From Streptomyces sp. NBC_01439 (lineage in GTDB: Bacteria; Actinomycetota; Actinomycetes; Streptomycetales; Streptomycetaceae), in the NCBI RefSeq assembly GCF_036227605.1, contig NZ_CP109487.1, forward strand, positions 9,473,001 to 9,537,000: a stretch of DNA of 64,000 bases, read 5' to 3'. Position 1 is the first letter of the stretch, and the number at the start of each line of letters is the position of its first letter. The position numbers and the translations under genes were made by a program. This document shows, piece by piece, positions 27,186 to 35,886 of the stretch. The notes below the pieces were generated by a model. The model had not been told where the DNA came from. It made no database searches and saw only the letters and a list, made by a program, of their open reading frames with translations.

Positions 27186-27992
27186 GTGGTGCTCGTAGCA
27201 GCGGATGTGGTGGGTTCCCCGTGCTGGCTGAGTCTGATGGCACGTGACCGTCAGGCCGCGGAGCGTTTCTACGGGGCGGTACTGGGTTGGACATTCCGGA
27301 CGGGTGGTTTCGGGCGTGCCTTCTCGGTGGCGGAGCAGGACGGTGTGCCGGTGGCGGGGATCGGGGCGATGGCTGGTGCGCTGGCAGTGCCCGTGGCGTG
27401 GACGGTCTACTTCTCGGTGGACGACGCCGATGTCACCGTGGCCAGGATCCGGGAACGTGGGGGCACGGTCGGGGTGGGCCCGGTCTCCTATCCGCCGCGC
27501 GGCCGGGCAGCTCTCGCGACCGATCCCGAGGGGGCGGGTTTCGGTATCTGGGAGGGGCGTGTCCTGTCCGAGTGGAGTGTCGGGGACAGCGAGGCGCCGA
27601 TGTGGCTGGAGCTGCACACCAAGAACGCCTTCGACGCGGCCGTCTTCTACGGTGAGGTCCTGGAGTGGGCGCGGGCGGCGGAGGAGGGCAGCGGGTGCTG
27701 CGACGTCTCCTACGAGGAGGACCAGGTCGTCCTGCGGCGCGAGGGCCGGCCTGTAGCGCGCCTGAACAGCGGGCCGGTCGAGGCGGCCGCCGCCAGGCCG
27801 CAGATGCGGCCCCGCTGGCTGGTCCACTTCAAGGTCCCGGACCTGACGGCGGCGCAGGCGGCAGTAGTGGAGAACGGTGGCAGCATCGTTCCCGACGCGG
27901 AGCCGTGGGGTGAGGGAGAACTGAGGGTGACGGTGAGTGACCCGGACGGCGGCCTGTTCACCCTCGACCAGTCGCCTTCCGCCTCCACGTGA
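27186..27992 (+). CDS. VOC family protein with two glyoxalase-like domains
   Basis: This protein of about 268 residues has two beta-alpha-beta-beta-beta modules: SPCWLSLMARDRQAAERFYG to ATDPEGAGFGIWEG (about 8-118) and APMWLELHTKNAFDAAVFYG to TVSDPDGGLFTLDQ (about 135-262). This is typical of actinobacterial VOC proteins annotated as hydrolases or glyoxalase/bleomycin-resistance proteins. Metal ligands are not clearly conserved, and the substrate is unknown. The GTG at 27186 was chosen (AGAGAGG upstream); an ATG at 27165 is possible. It is monocistronic. Confidence 0.82.
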   Translation: MVLVAADVVGSPCWLSLMARDRQAAERFYGAVLGWTFRTGGFGRAFSVAEQDGVPVAGIGAMAGALAVPVAWTVYFSVDDADVTVARIRERGGTVGVGPVSYPPRGRAALATDPEGAGFGIWEGRVLSEWSVGDSEAPMWLELHTKNAFDAAVFYGEVLEWARAAEEGSGCCDVSYEEDQVVLRREGRPVARLNSGPVEAAAARPQMRPRWLVHFKVPDLTAAQAAVVENGGSIVPDAEPWGEGELRVTVSDPDGGLFTLDQSPSAST

Positions 27993-28182
27993 CAACGCCC
28001 ACCTGCGCAGTTCAGCGATTACTACCGGCTCGCGGTACTGCACACGCTGTGCAGCGGGGCGCCCACGGGCGCACGGCCGGCGCGGGTGCTGAAGGGTGCC
28101 GGTGCACGACTCGCCTTCCGGGCCACGGAAGCGGAGGATGGGAACTGACCTCGTATCCGGTGCTTCATGGAGGTGAACCGTT

Positions 28183-28650
28183 ATGACCCTGCCTGTACGC
28201 CACAGGCCAGGACAGCTTCTGGAACGGGCGTTTCCCGCGTTGGGCTGGGGCGAGCCGATGGCCGGCGAGCTCGACGAACTCTTCGGGCGGATGAACCAGC
28301 TGCTCGCTTCCGCCGCGCCCGCCGGAACCTGGGCTCCTCTGGCAGACATGCACGAGACGGACGACGCCTACGTGGTCGAGGCGGAAATCCCCGGGGTCAA
28401 TAACGAAGACATCGACGTCGAGATCGGCGATCGGGAGCTGTGCATCACCGGGGAGTACAAGGAACGCGAGCGTGAGGGCGTGCTACGGCGTTCCACCCGC
28501 CGCACGGGACGCTTCGAGTACCGGGTGCTGCTGCCCTCTGACGTCAAGGCCGAGGACGTCACGGCGGCCATGGCCGACGGAGTGCTGACCGTGACGGTTC
28601 CCAAGGCCGAGGCCGGCAAGCCGAGACACATCGAGATCACCGCGAGCTGA
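28183..28650 (+). CDS. hsp20: Hsp20/alpha-crystallin small heat-shock protein
   Basis: This 155-residue holdase chaperone has an alpha-crystallin domain at about 45-142. It shows PLADMHETDDAYVVEAEIPG, the acidic loop NNEDIDVEIGDRELCITGEY, and the end motif ADGVLTVTVPKAE. RFEYRVLLPSDVKAEDV is the usual strand pair. GGAGGTG precedes the ATG. A terminator hairpin follows 20 bases after the stop, so it is monocistronic. No HspR-type inverted repeat was seen upstream. Confidence 0.93.
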   Translation: MTLPVRHRPGQLLERAFPALGWGEPMAGELDELFGRMNQLLASAAPAGTWAPLADMHETDDAYVVEAEIPGVNNEDIDVEIGDRELCITGEYKEREREGVLRRSTRRTGRFEYRVLLPSDVKAEDVTAAMADGVLTVTVPKAEAGKPRHIEITAS

Positions 28651-28669
28651 CATACGGACACCACATACG

Positions 28670-28689
28670 CGTCCGGGGCGGACGGTTTT
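28670..28689 (+). terminator. Intrinsic terminator of the hsp20 gene
   Basis: CGTCCG-GGG-CGGACG (28670-28684) is a six-base-pair stem, followed by GTTTTC. An alternative stem GGACGG...CCGTCC (28680-28700) overlaps it. Confidence 0.6.
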
Positions 28690-28716
28690 CGAGGCCGTCC
28701 ACCTCAGCTCTCATCG

Positions 28717-29173
28717 CCTCGAACCGCACCCGCCGGCGGTGCCCGCGCCACACCCCGGCTTCTCCGGGCACTGAAGCTGCACGGCTCGTGTGACGACCTG
28801 CTCGCATTCTCCTTCGCCACCGCCGCGGCATGGGGCATGCCCCTGCGGGCCGTCCACGGCCGAACCCTGCCGGTGCACGCGCACGCTCCCTGGGGCGCGG
28901 ACCACGACGTGACCGAGAAGATCGCGGAGGAGGCACAGAAGCTCCTGCCAGGCCCTCGGCCCCTGGCGCGAGCGGTTTCCAGGTGTGGAGGTGGCCGACA
29001 GCCTCGGTCTCGAAAGCCCTGCCAAGGCCGTGGCCCGTGCCGCTGAGGGGGCCGGGCTGCTTGTCGTCGGCCGACGCAAGCATCGTCCTGCCCTGGCACC
29101 TCGTCCGGGGCCCGTGGCCATCGCCGCTGTTCATCACGCGCGCTGCCCCGTCGCCGTGGTCCCCCATGACTGA
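28717..29173 (+). pseudogene. Decayed UspA-domain gene
   Basis: The sequence covers the second domain of a tandem UspA protein but in two frames. The first part reads DDLLAFSFATAAAWGMPLRA and AHAPWGADHDVTEKIAEEAQ. A shift near 28950 leads to WRERFPGVEVADSLGLESPA, then KAVARAAEGAGLLVVGRRKH and HHARCPVAVVPHD-stop. The ATP loop is altered (RRKHRPALAPRP instead of RGxGGxxxxxxGS), so it is non-functional. No start codon is found. Confidence 0.7.
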
Positions 29174-29615
29174 GCCGACCCACCGCGAGGAGCCGAGGTT
29201 GCCGGTGCACGAAGCCGACGCGTCCGTCCTCCGGACCGGCACGGGTCTCGTAGGGCGGATGCGCGGTCGAGCAGGGCCGCGCAGGACTTGTTGGTCCACT
29301 CGGGCGTGCGCAGGCGGCCTTCGCCATGGTCGGCGGCTGCGGATTCCTCCGCCGGGATGCCTGCCGGCTCCTTGCGGAGGCGGTCGCTGTGGAGCAACGT
29401 GACGCCGTGTGACGCCCGGCCGGCCGTACGTCCGTACGGCTCTGTCCAAACCCCTGCCTTCCGTCGCCCCTGAGGGGGCGGCCTGCTCAGCCAGTCTGCA
29501 ACTCGACCGCCGAAAGGCGGCACCCGTCGGATGCGTCCGGTGGTCCCGCACCCTGCCATGGCACAGAGTGGCACGTGACGCCCGTACACCCACGTCTTGA
29601 TCACGGAGGCTTGTC
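29174..29615. other. Non-coding stretch with several small hairpins
   Basis: No gene is recognised. Hairpins seen are GCCGTAC-GTCC-GTACGGC (29423-29440), CGCCCC-TGAG-GGGGCG (29465-29480) and CCGCC-GAAA-GGCGG (29507-29520), all within 200 bases upstream of the small gene at 29616. They could form a structured leader or a terminator region. Confidence 0.4.
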
Positions 29616-29807
29616 ATGACCCAGAGCACCCCCTCTGAGCACGACCGTCTGACCCTCGTCGAAGCACAGGTGCAGACACTTGCCCAGGCAGTCCGGGCAC
29701 TGGCCGAAGGTCTGGAGGCCAACCCCTCACAGGACACGGACGCGTCGGCCCAGGCGGCGCGCGGTGCACGGCTCGCTCATGAACTTCTCCTGGCCCAGGG
29801 CCTGTAG
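29616..29807 (+). CDS. Small conserved-type protein, 63 residues
   Basis: The protein begins MTQSTPSEHDRLTLVEAQVQ and continues TLAQAVRALAEGLEANPSQD, then AARGARLAHELLLAQGL. The middle has a heptad-like pattern suggesting a short coiled coil. GGAGG with good spacing precedes the ATG, and codon use is typical, so it is likely real. No family could be named. Confidence 0.6.
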   Translation: MTQSTPSEHDRLTLVEAQVQTLAQAVRALAEGLEANPSQDTDASAQAARGARLAHELLLAQGL

Positions 29808-30125
29808 CACCACGGCGAAGTCCCGCGTGACCGAAGGCGGCGACGGGGTGCCGGAGTTGTAGCCGTGCGCTGTCGCCGCCTCGGCGCGGAGAGCCGCTGT
29901 CGCGAGGCCTTGATCTGCACCCTCGGTGAGACCTCCGGGCCCATCGCAACCCGGCCGTTTCGGTGGCGCTCGCGACACGTGGAGCGTTCCCTTGGCGCAG
30001 GGTGCCTGGATACGTCCTCGCGCAGATGGGCGGAGCACCGGCGACCGTGATTCTGGGAACGGCCTCCGGGGCCCGTCAGCGGTCCCGGACGGGCGCCCGG
30101 GCCGGCGCCCCAGGACCGGCGGCCA
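29808..30125. other. Intergenic stretch, nothing recognised
   Basis: This lies downstream of both the small plus-strand gene and the minus-strand fusion gene. No gene or strong hairpin was seen. Confidence 0.4.
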
Positions 30126-31469
30126 TCACGTCTCTCGGTGTTCGTCGGACCCGCGGGGAACGGCGCCGAGGTGGGGAAGGTGGCGGACGAACCAGTCCAG
30201 CGCGGCGTCGGCCACGGCGTCCAGGGCGCCGGGTTCCTCGAAGAGGTGGGTCGCACCGGGAACCACGCCGACCTGGTGCTCGCAGCGCAGCCGGGCGGCG
30301 GCTTGGCGGTTGAGATCCAGTACCTGATCATCGGCTCCACCGACGATCAGCAGGGTTGGGGCACGTACGGCTGCGAGGCGGGAGACCGCCAGGTCGGGAC
30401 GTCCGCCCCGGGAGACGATCGCGGTGATGTCGGAGCGGGGTTCGGCGGCGGCCATGAGCGCGGCCGCGGCGCCCGTGCTGGCGCCGAAGTAGCAGATGCG
30501 TAGGGGGACCCGCGTCCGGAGCCAGCTCGTGGCCTGCGTCAGGCGCAGAGCCAGGAGCGGAATGTCGAAGACCTTCGCCCGGTCCCGCGCCTCGGACGGG
30601 GTGAGGAGGTCGAAGAGCAGCGTCGCCAGCCCCGCACGGTTGAGGACCTCGGCCACGTGGCGGTTGCGGGGGCTGAGGCGACTGCTGCCGCTGCCGTGCG
30701 CGAAGACGACGACGCCCGCCGCGCCCTCGGGTACGGTCAACAGCCCGGGCAACCCCGTGCCTCCCGCGTCCACCGCCACTTCACCCGTCTGTGCCGGGCC
30801 TTGACCCGAAGCCTGTGCAGGCGGTGCCGGGCGGGCCCGCGCCGCCGTGGCCAACAGCGCGGCAACTTCCTCGTCTTCCACCTGCGAGAAGTCCTCGTAC
30901 CACTGGCCCACCGCGTAGAAATGACGGGGTACCGAGAGGCACACCACCTCGTCGGCCTCGGCCCGAAGCCGCTCCAGCGCCTGGGGAGCCGCCACGGGGA
31001 CGGCCAGGACCACCTGCGCGGCTCCGTGCTCCCGCGCCACCTCGCACGCCACGGACGCGGTCGATCCGGTGGCGATTCCGTCGTCCACGATGACCACCGT
31101 GCGTCCGGTGAGCGCAATGCGCTCCCGACCGTGCCGGTAGCGCGTCAGACGCCGCTGAAGTTCAGCCCGTTCGGCTTCCTCCACCCGAGCGCAGTCCCGT
31201 TCCCCCAGGCCGGCGGCACGGACCGTCGCACCACTGATCAGTCGTACGCCGCCCTCACCGATGGCGCCGAACGCCACCTCGGGCTGGAAGGGCACGCCGA
31301 GTTTGCGGACCACGATCACGTCCAGCGGCGCGCCCAGGACACGTGCCACCTCCGCGGCCACGGGCACCCCACCGCGGGGGAGCCCGAGTACCACCGGCTC
31401 GGCCAGGCCGAGCCGGGACACCTCACCGGCCAGCTGTCTTCCGGCCGCCGTTCGATCGGCGAAGAACAT
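30126..31469 (-). CDS. Phosphoribosyltransferase fused to dienelactone-hydrolase-like domain
   Basis: The protein has 447 residues. Residues 1-215 are a type I phosphoribosyltransferase domain, with [20 protein letters not shown] and the PRPP loop [13 protein letters not shown] (125-137). Residues 228-440 are an alpha/beta hydrolase with [15 protein letters not shown], the nucleophile elbow GASTGAA (S331), an aspartate near 380 and H408 (ATHLFEE). The set is catalytically plausible. The ATG at 31469 has a perfect GGAGGCGCAGC upstream. The combination is known in actinobacteria, but the joint function is not. It diverges from the phosphatase gene, with a strong hairpin between. Confidence 0.85.
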   Translation of the reverse strand: MFFADRTAAGRQLAGEVSRLGLAEPVVLGLPRGGVPVAAEVARVLGAPLDVIVVRKLGVPFQPEVAFGAIGEGGVRLISGATVRAAGLGERDCARVEEAERAELQRRLTRYRHGRERIALTGRTVVIVDDGIATGSTASVACEVAREHGAAQVVLAVPVAAPQALERLRAEADEVVCLSVPRHFYAVGQWYEDFSQVEDEEVAALLATAARARPAPPAQASGQGPAQTGEVAVDAGGTGLPGLLTVPEGAAGVVVFAHGSGSSRLSPRNRHVAEVLNRAGLATLLFDLLTPSEARDRAKVFDIPLLALRLTQATSWLRTRVPLRICYFGASTGAAAALMAAAEPRSDITAIVSRGGRPDLAVSRLAAVRAPTLLIVGGADDQVLDLNRQAAARLRCEHQVGVVPGATHLFEEPGALDAVADAALDWFVRHLPHLGAVPRGSDEHRET

Positions 31470-31578
31470 GCTGCGCCTCCTTGTCGCCGGCCTCGCCCCG
31501 TCGGCTTCCGCCGCCGAAGAGGCGGGCCGGAAGGACGGGGTGGCTGGAACCCGACGGTTGCGGTGTTCGGCAGGCCGC

Positions 31579-31612
31579 GTGGCCGGGGGCCGGGCCAAGG
31601 GCCCCCGGCCAC
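31579..31612. promoter_or_regulatory. 13-bp perfect inverted repeat in a divergent promoter region
   Basis: GTGGCCGGGGGCC (31579-31591) and GGCCCCCGGCCAC (31600-31612) flank the 8-base spacer GGGCCAAG. It lies in the 366 bases between two divergent genes, so it cannot terminate either. It may be an operator or a leader hairpin. A perfect CCGCATGCGG also occurs near 31690. The rest of 31470-31835 holds no gene. Confidence 0.5.
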
Positions 31613-31835
31613 CGCCGCATCGGAGGCCGAAGGGCCGGCGCGGCACAGAACCCCCGATTCCAGGGTCGTACCGGCGCCTGAGGTCCGCATCCGCATGCGG
31701 CGTCGTCGCGAGTGCGCCGGGCAGGCGGGGGGGCAGGCGGGGCACGGATCCCCGGGTGTCCGACTCTCGTCCGGGCCTGCAGACTGGGAAGAGCGGAGCC
31801 CGTGGTGACGGGGGCCGGTGAGAGGGGCGGTGGCG

Positions 31836-33869
31836 ATGGATGCGAGGGACTTCCCTCGGTCTTCCGGCGGTCATCCGTTCGATATGGATATCGCTCTTGA
31901 CCGCATCGCGGACCGGGCCAGGGCTCTCGCCGAGACCGAGGAAAGGCTTCGGGGGCTGCTCGACGCGGTGCTCGCCGTCAGCGGGGAGAAGGAGCTGCCG
32001 GGTGTGCTGCGCAGGATCGTCTCCAGCGCGATGGCCCTCGTCGACGCCCGTTACGGAGCCATCGGCATCCTCGACGACCGGCGCGAGGGACTTCAGGACT
32101 TCATCACGCTGGGACTGACCAAGCAGGAGAAGCGCCGCCTTGCGGGCATCGAGAAGCCGCAGGGCAGGGGCCTGCTGGGCCATGTGATCCGCCACCCCGA
32201 ACCCCTGCGGGTCGATGACATCGGCGCCCACCCGGAGTCCTCCGGCTTCCCGCCCGGACACCCGCCGATGCGCACGCTGCTGGGAACGGCGATCAGGGTC
32301 CAGGGCGAGGTGTACGGGGATCTGTACCTCGCCGACCGTCGCGACGGCAGGCCCTTCGACGCCGATGACCAGGCCGTGGTCCTCGCCTTGGCGGGCGCAG
32401 CGGGGGTGGCCATCGAAAAGGCACGTCTGATCACCCAGATCCGGGCCGGCGCCGAACGGTTTCAGCGCCTCCTGCTGCCCACGCTGCCGGACCTGGCTCC
32501 CTTCACGGCCGCAGCGCACTACCGCCCGGCCGAGGGAGCCAGACTGGGCGGCGACTGGTACGACGCGGTGCTCGTGCCCGGGGGAGCCTGCGCGGTGGTC
32601 ATCGGGGACGTCGTCGGGCACGACATGCAGGCGGCGGCGTCGATGGCCCAGATACGCAACATGCTGCGTGCCCTGCTCTACGAACGCCGCACCCCGCCCA
32701 GCGCCGTGCTCGCCCAGTTGGACCGCACGCTGGAGGCGATCACCGACAACCCGGTCACCACGGTGTGCCTGGCCCTGGTCGAGCCGGCGGGCCGCGCCTG
32801 GGAGGCGCACTGGAGCACTGCGGGGCACCTGCCTCCAGCGCTCGTCATCCCGGGAGAGGCCGCCCGGTACCTCCACGGCGACCCGGATCTGCACCTCGGC
32901 GTGGATACGGGGCATCCCCGCCGGGACCACCGCTGTTCCCTGCCCCCGAACGCGGCCCTCGTCTTCTACACCGACGGCCTCGTCGAGCACCCCGACCGGC
33001 CACTCGATGAAGGACTGGCCGCTCTCGCCCGGATCCTGACGGAGCACGCGGACCTAATGCCTGCGTCCGGCGCTGGTGGTTCGCGGCGCCGCCCGGCAGG
33101 CTCTCGTAGCGCCGGTGTCGACGCGCAGGCTGGGCCCGTTTCCTTCGGATTCTGGTGTCTGCACGGCTCGGCCTCCCGGGAACAGGGTGCGACTGCCTCC
33201 TCCACCTTCGTGCGTCGGGCGCCGGAGGGCCATGGGCCTCCCGGTCCCCTTGAGGGGCCCGACCGGCACCTGCCCGGGGCTCCGTTCAGGGCCATGCTGA
33301 TGTCCGGGACAAGACCTCACGACGCGGAGAGGAGGGGCTGGCATGGGATCGGCGACACAACCGCAGGCACGGCCCCCACCGACCGGGCCGGACACGCCCG
33401 TGACGACCTGGACCGTCGGGGAGGTCATGCGAAGGGACGTGGTGGCCATCGCCGCCGACGAGACCGTGCTCATGGCCTGGGAGCTGCTGGAGAGGACCGG
33501 TGCCGCGCACCTTCCCGTCCTGTTGCCGGACGGCCGGTGCTCCGGACTCCTCGACCGCTGCGACATCGCGGTCGCGTGCTCCGCGCCCGCCGTCGTGCTC
33601 TCGGCACTGGACGTCGGCACCTTGGTGTCGGGGCGCCGGCGGGTGGCGGTCCGGGCGCAGGAAAGCGTACGCAAGGCAGCGTTCGCCATGACGGAGAACG
33701 GTTGCGATGCCCTGCCGGTGCTCGGCAGCGGCGGCGGGCTGGTCGGACTGCTGACAGCTTCCGACATCGTCGCCGCCCTCGTACGGAACCCGGCCCCTGG
33801 GCCCCGGGCCGCGGAGGGGGGAGCGATCGGACCGTTCTCGATGACCCCGGGACTCGGGCCCCGCCGTGA
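31836..33869 (+). CDS. GAF and PP2C (SpoIIE/RsbU-type) phosphatase, C-terminus disrupted
   Basis: The reliable part, about 400 residues to near 33050, has a GAF domain (about 45-200; GLLDAVLAVSGEKELPGVLR, then LLGTAIRVQGEVYGDLYLAD). A PP2C-type serine phosphatase domain follows (about 215-395; GGDWYDAV, VIGDVVGHDMQAAASMAQIR, LVFYTDGLVE). Such proteins dephosphorylate anti-sigma antagonists. After LTEHADL the expected DDVALL metal-binding end is missing. The frame instead runs 270 codons through non-protein-like sequence and over the CBS gene at 33343. A small indel or rearrangement near 33053 probably destroyed the end. The ATG at 31836 is set by GAGGGG. Confidence 0.7.
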   Translation: MDARDFPRSSGGHPFDMDIALDRIADRARALAETEERLRGLLDAVLAVSGEKELPGVLRRIVSSAMALVDARYGAIGILDDRREGLQDFITLGLTKQEKRRLAGIEKPQGRGLLGHVIRHPEPLRVDDIGAHPESSGFPPGHPPMRTLLGTAIRVQGEVYGDLYLADRRDGRPFDADDQAVVLALAGAAGVAIEKARLITQIRAGAERFQRLLLPTLPDLAPFTAAAHYRPAEGARLGGDWYDAVLVPGGACAVVIGDVVGHDMQAAASMAQIRNMLRALLYERRTPPSAVLAQLDRTLEAITDNPVTTVCLALVEPAGRAWEAHWSTAGHLPPALVIPGEAARYLHGDPDLHLGVDTGHPRRDHRCSLPPNAALVFYTDGLVEHPDRPLDEGLAALARILTEHADLMPASGAGGSRRRPAGSRSAGVDAQAGPVSFGFWCLHGSASREQGATASSTFVRRAPEGHGPPGPLEGPDRHLPGAPFRAMLMSGTRPHDAERRGWHGIGDTTAGTAPTDRAGHARDDLDRRGGHAKGRGGHRRRRDRAHGLGAAGEDRCRAPSRPVAGRPVLRTPRPLRHRGRVLRARRRALGTGRRHLGVGAPAGGGPGAGKRTQGSVRHDGERLRCPAGARQRRRAGRTADSFRHRRRPRTEPGPWAPGRGGGSDRTVLDDPGTRAPP

Positions 33870-33894
33870 CGACCGGGTGAACCCCGTTCCATGA
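33343..33894 (+). CDS. CBS-pair protein
   Basis: This 183-residue cytoplasmic protein is essentially one CBS pair: TVGEVMRRDVVAIAADETVL to GLLDRCDIAVA (about 24-78) and DVGTLVSGRRRVAVRAQESV to GLVGLLTASDIVAALV (about 90-147). A proline-rich start and a variable tail surround it. It probably senses adenine nucleotides. GGAGGGG precedes the ATG. It overlaps the run-on frame of the phosphatase gene, which supports that the run-on is not translated protein. Confidence 0.85.
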   Translation: MGSATQPQARPPPTGPDTPVTTWTVGEVMRRDVVAIAADETVLMAWELLERTGAAHLPVLLPDGRCSGLLDRCDIAVACSAPAVVLSALDVGTLVSGRRRVAVRAQESVRKAAFAMTENGCDALPVLGSGGGLVGLLTASDIVAALVRNPAPGPRAAEGGAIGPFSMTPGLGPRRDDRVNPVP

Positions 33895-33918
33895 GCGGCG
33901 TCACAGGATGAGGATGAG

Positions 33919-34113
33919 ATGGCCAGGACGAACGACCGCGCGGCCGCACGCAGGACGGGCCCGGAGCGGTGGCGGGAGCCGGGTGCCCACGATGGACCGA
34001 GCGGGCCGCTGCCCGCACGTGAGAGGTCCGTCGGTCTGCCGCCGACGCGCCGCAGAGCCACACCACAGGGGCGGTCCGTGGACACCATCCGCGTCCGCGA
34101 CCTGTTCGGTTGA
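33919..34113 (+). CDS. Possible small basic protein, 64 residues
   Basis: The frame reads MARTNDRAAARRTGPERWRE and ends RSVDTIRVRDLFG-stop. It starts 25 bases after the CBS gene with GATGAG upstream. It is arginine-rich and unstructured-looking except at the end. It may be a real small gene or chance. Confidence 0.3.
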   Translation: MARTNDRAAARRTGPERWREPGAHDGPSGPLPARERSVGLPPTRRRATPQGRSVDTIRVRDLFG

Positions 34114-34280
34114 TCGCCCGTCGCCGGCACCCGCGGACAGGCCCGCCGGCCGGAGAGGCCGCGTCCGGTACCGCCGGGGGTGACGACCCGGGTGCGGAGG
34201 CGCCCGGGCGAGGGATCTCACCTCGCAGGTCCCGTGGGGTGACATACGTGCCCGCTGAGGGATACGACGCTGGAGGAGCT

Positions 34281-35438
34281 GTGAAGCCGACATTCGCGCT
34301 GGGTCGGATCGCGGGGGTTCGGATCGGTGTGCACTGGAGCATCCTGCTCATCTTCATGCTCATCGCACTCGGGCTGGCCGAAGGGCGGTTGCCGGATGCC
34401 TACCCGGGGCGTTCCGGGTGGATCTACTGGCTGGTGGGGTTGGTCACCGCAGCGGTGTTCTTCGCGTCTCTGCTCGCTCACGAACTGGCCCATGCCGTGG
34501 TGGCCCGGCGGAACAATGTGGACGTCGACGACATCGTGCTGTGGCTTCTGGGGGGTGTGGCCAGGCTCAGATCGGAAGCGTCGACGCCCGCCGCCGAGCT
34601 ACGGATCGCCGGCGTCGGCCCGCTGGTGAGCCTGGGTCTGGGCGGGGGCTTCGCGCTCGTTGCGTGGCTGGTCGACGCTGCCGCGGGGCCCGGGCCGGTG
34701 AGTGAGGCGCTGGTATGGCTCGCGGTGATCAATCTCTTGCTGGCCCTGTTCAACTCGGTGCCGGCCGCTCCGCTGGACGGAGGCCGACTGCTGCGCGCCT
34801 TCCTGTGGTGGCGGACGGGTGACCGGGTGAGGGCTGCGGCAGGTGCGGCAGCGGCGGGGCGCGGGTTCGGCTGGTTCCTCCTCCTGGTCGGTCTGTTGTT
34901 GTTCGCCCGCGGTGACGTGGTCGGCGGGCTGTGGATCGTCATGATCGCCTGGTTCCTGATCGCTGCCGCGACCGCGGAGGGGCAGCAGGCGCAGTTGCGT
35001 GCGGTCCTGGCCGGTGTGCCGGTACGGGATGCCATGACGACCTCCCCGGGCACCGTTCCCGCCGGGTTGTCCATCGCGACGCTCCTGGGCGATCCCCGCT
35101 ACCGCTACCACCACTCTGTCTTTCCCGTCATCGGTGACGACGGGCATTCCCCGGTGGGGCTGCTGACGCTCGGCGCGGCAGGGCGGGTCGCCGAGCGGCA
35201 ACGCGGGTCGGTGACGGTCCAGGAGGTGATGGTCCCGCTCTCGGACGTCACCGTCGTCGGCCCGGACGCCCAGCTGGCCGAGTTGCTGGCTCGGATGCCG
35301 GCGGGAGGTGGGCAGCGGGCTCTCGTAGTGGACGAGAGCGGCAGCCTCGTCGGCATCGTCGCGTACTCGGACATCAGCCGTACCGTGTCCTGGCTGATGA
35401 CCGCCAAAGGGCCCCCGCACTTCGGCGGTGTGCCGTGA
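34281..35438 (+). CDS. Site-2-type (M50) membrane metalloprotease with CBS pair
   Basis: The protein has 385 residues and about six membrane helices in the first 215. The zinc motif is HELAH at 67-71, with the third ligand in APLDGGRLL (D166). A C-terminal CBS pair follows (about 228-375; VRDAMTTSPGTVPAGLSIAT and VQEVMVPLSDVTVVGPDAQL). Site-2-type proteases cleave transmembrane anchors such as anti-sigma factors; the CBS pair probably makes activity respond to adenylate levels. The GTG at 34281 is set by GGAGGAGCT directly upstream. No obvious anti-sigma substrate lies next to it. Confidence 0.9.
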   Translation: MKPTFALGRIAGVRIGVHWSILLIFMLIALGLAEGRLPDAYPGRSGWIYWLVGLVTAAVFFASLLAHELAHAVVARRNNVDVDDIVLWLLGGVARLRSEASTPAAELRIAGVGPLVSLGLGGGFALVAWLVDAAAGPGPVSEALVWLAVINLLLALFNSVPAAPLDGGRLLRAFLWWRTGDRVRAAAGAAAAGRGFGWFLLLVGLLLFARGDVVGGLWIVMIAWFLIAAATAEGQQAQLRAVLAGVPVRDAMTTSPGTVPAGLSIATLLGDPRYRYHHSVFPVIGDDGHSPVGLLTLGAAGRVAERQRGSVTVQEVMVPLSDVTVVGPDAQLAELLARMPAGGGQRALVVDESGSLVGIVAYSDISRTVSWLMTAKGPPHFGGVP

Positions 35439-35886
35439 GACGCGCGGCTCCCTCCTGCGGAGCGGCAGGAATCCGGGATTCGGCTCGCAGGGCCGAACGG
35501 CCCGGCCGGGAGGCCGGATGTCCTCGCACCGGCCGGGACGGACCGGGCGGGGGAACGCGCAGGCCTGCCGACGGGGCTCGCGGTGACGTACAGCACCACC
35601 CGGCTTTTCACCACCCCAGTCGTGGCACGAGACCGGGAGGGGCCCGGCAGGACCGGTTCGGGGACCGACCGGCCCACGTGCCGAGCCGCCGCGACGGGGC
35701 GGACCCGCCCTGCCGATGTCCGGGCGTGCGTGCCGTTCGCCGACTGTTCGTGCACTTGCCGTCGGCCTTCCCCTGACGGCCACGACGCGCTGCTCCGCCG
35801 GCGCCGGGAAGGGCGGCGCGGCGCGCGCCGGACGGCCACGGGCCTGAGAATGGAGGGATCCCCAGCTTGTTCCGGAGGTGCATGGC
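35439..35886. other. Intergenic region, no gene
   Basis: Nothing coding is recognised. It carries the palindrome at 35490-35503 and GGAGGTG, the ribosome site of the next gene, at 35874-35880. Confidence 0.4.
35490..35503. promoter_or_regulatory. DosR-length palindrome GGGCCGAACGGCCC
   Basis: GGGCCG and CGGCCC are a perfect inverted repeat around AA. The 14-bp length equals the core of DosR/DevR boxes. It lies 384 bases upstream of the ATPase gene and 51 bases after the protease gene. Binding by an OsdR/DevR homologue is inference. Confidence 0.35.

Noticed and set aside
31470..33047. Minus-strand open frame extending the phosphoribosyltransferase fusion upstream
   Set aside because: The extension is antisense to the GAF-PP2C gene and not protein-like; GGAGGCGCAGC before the ATG at 31469 fixes the start.
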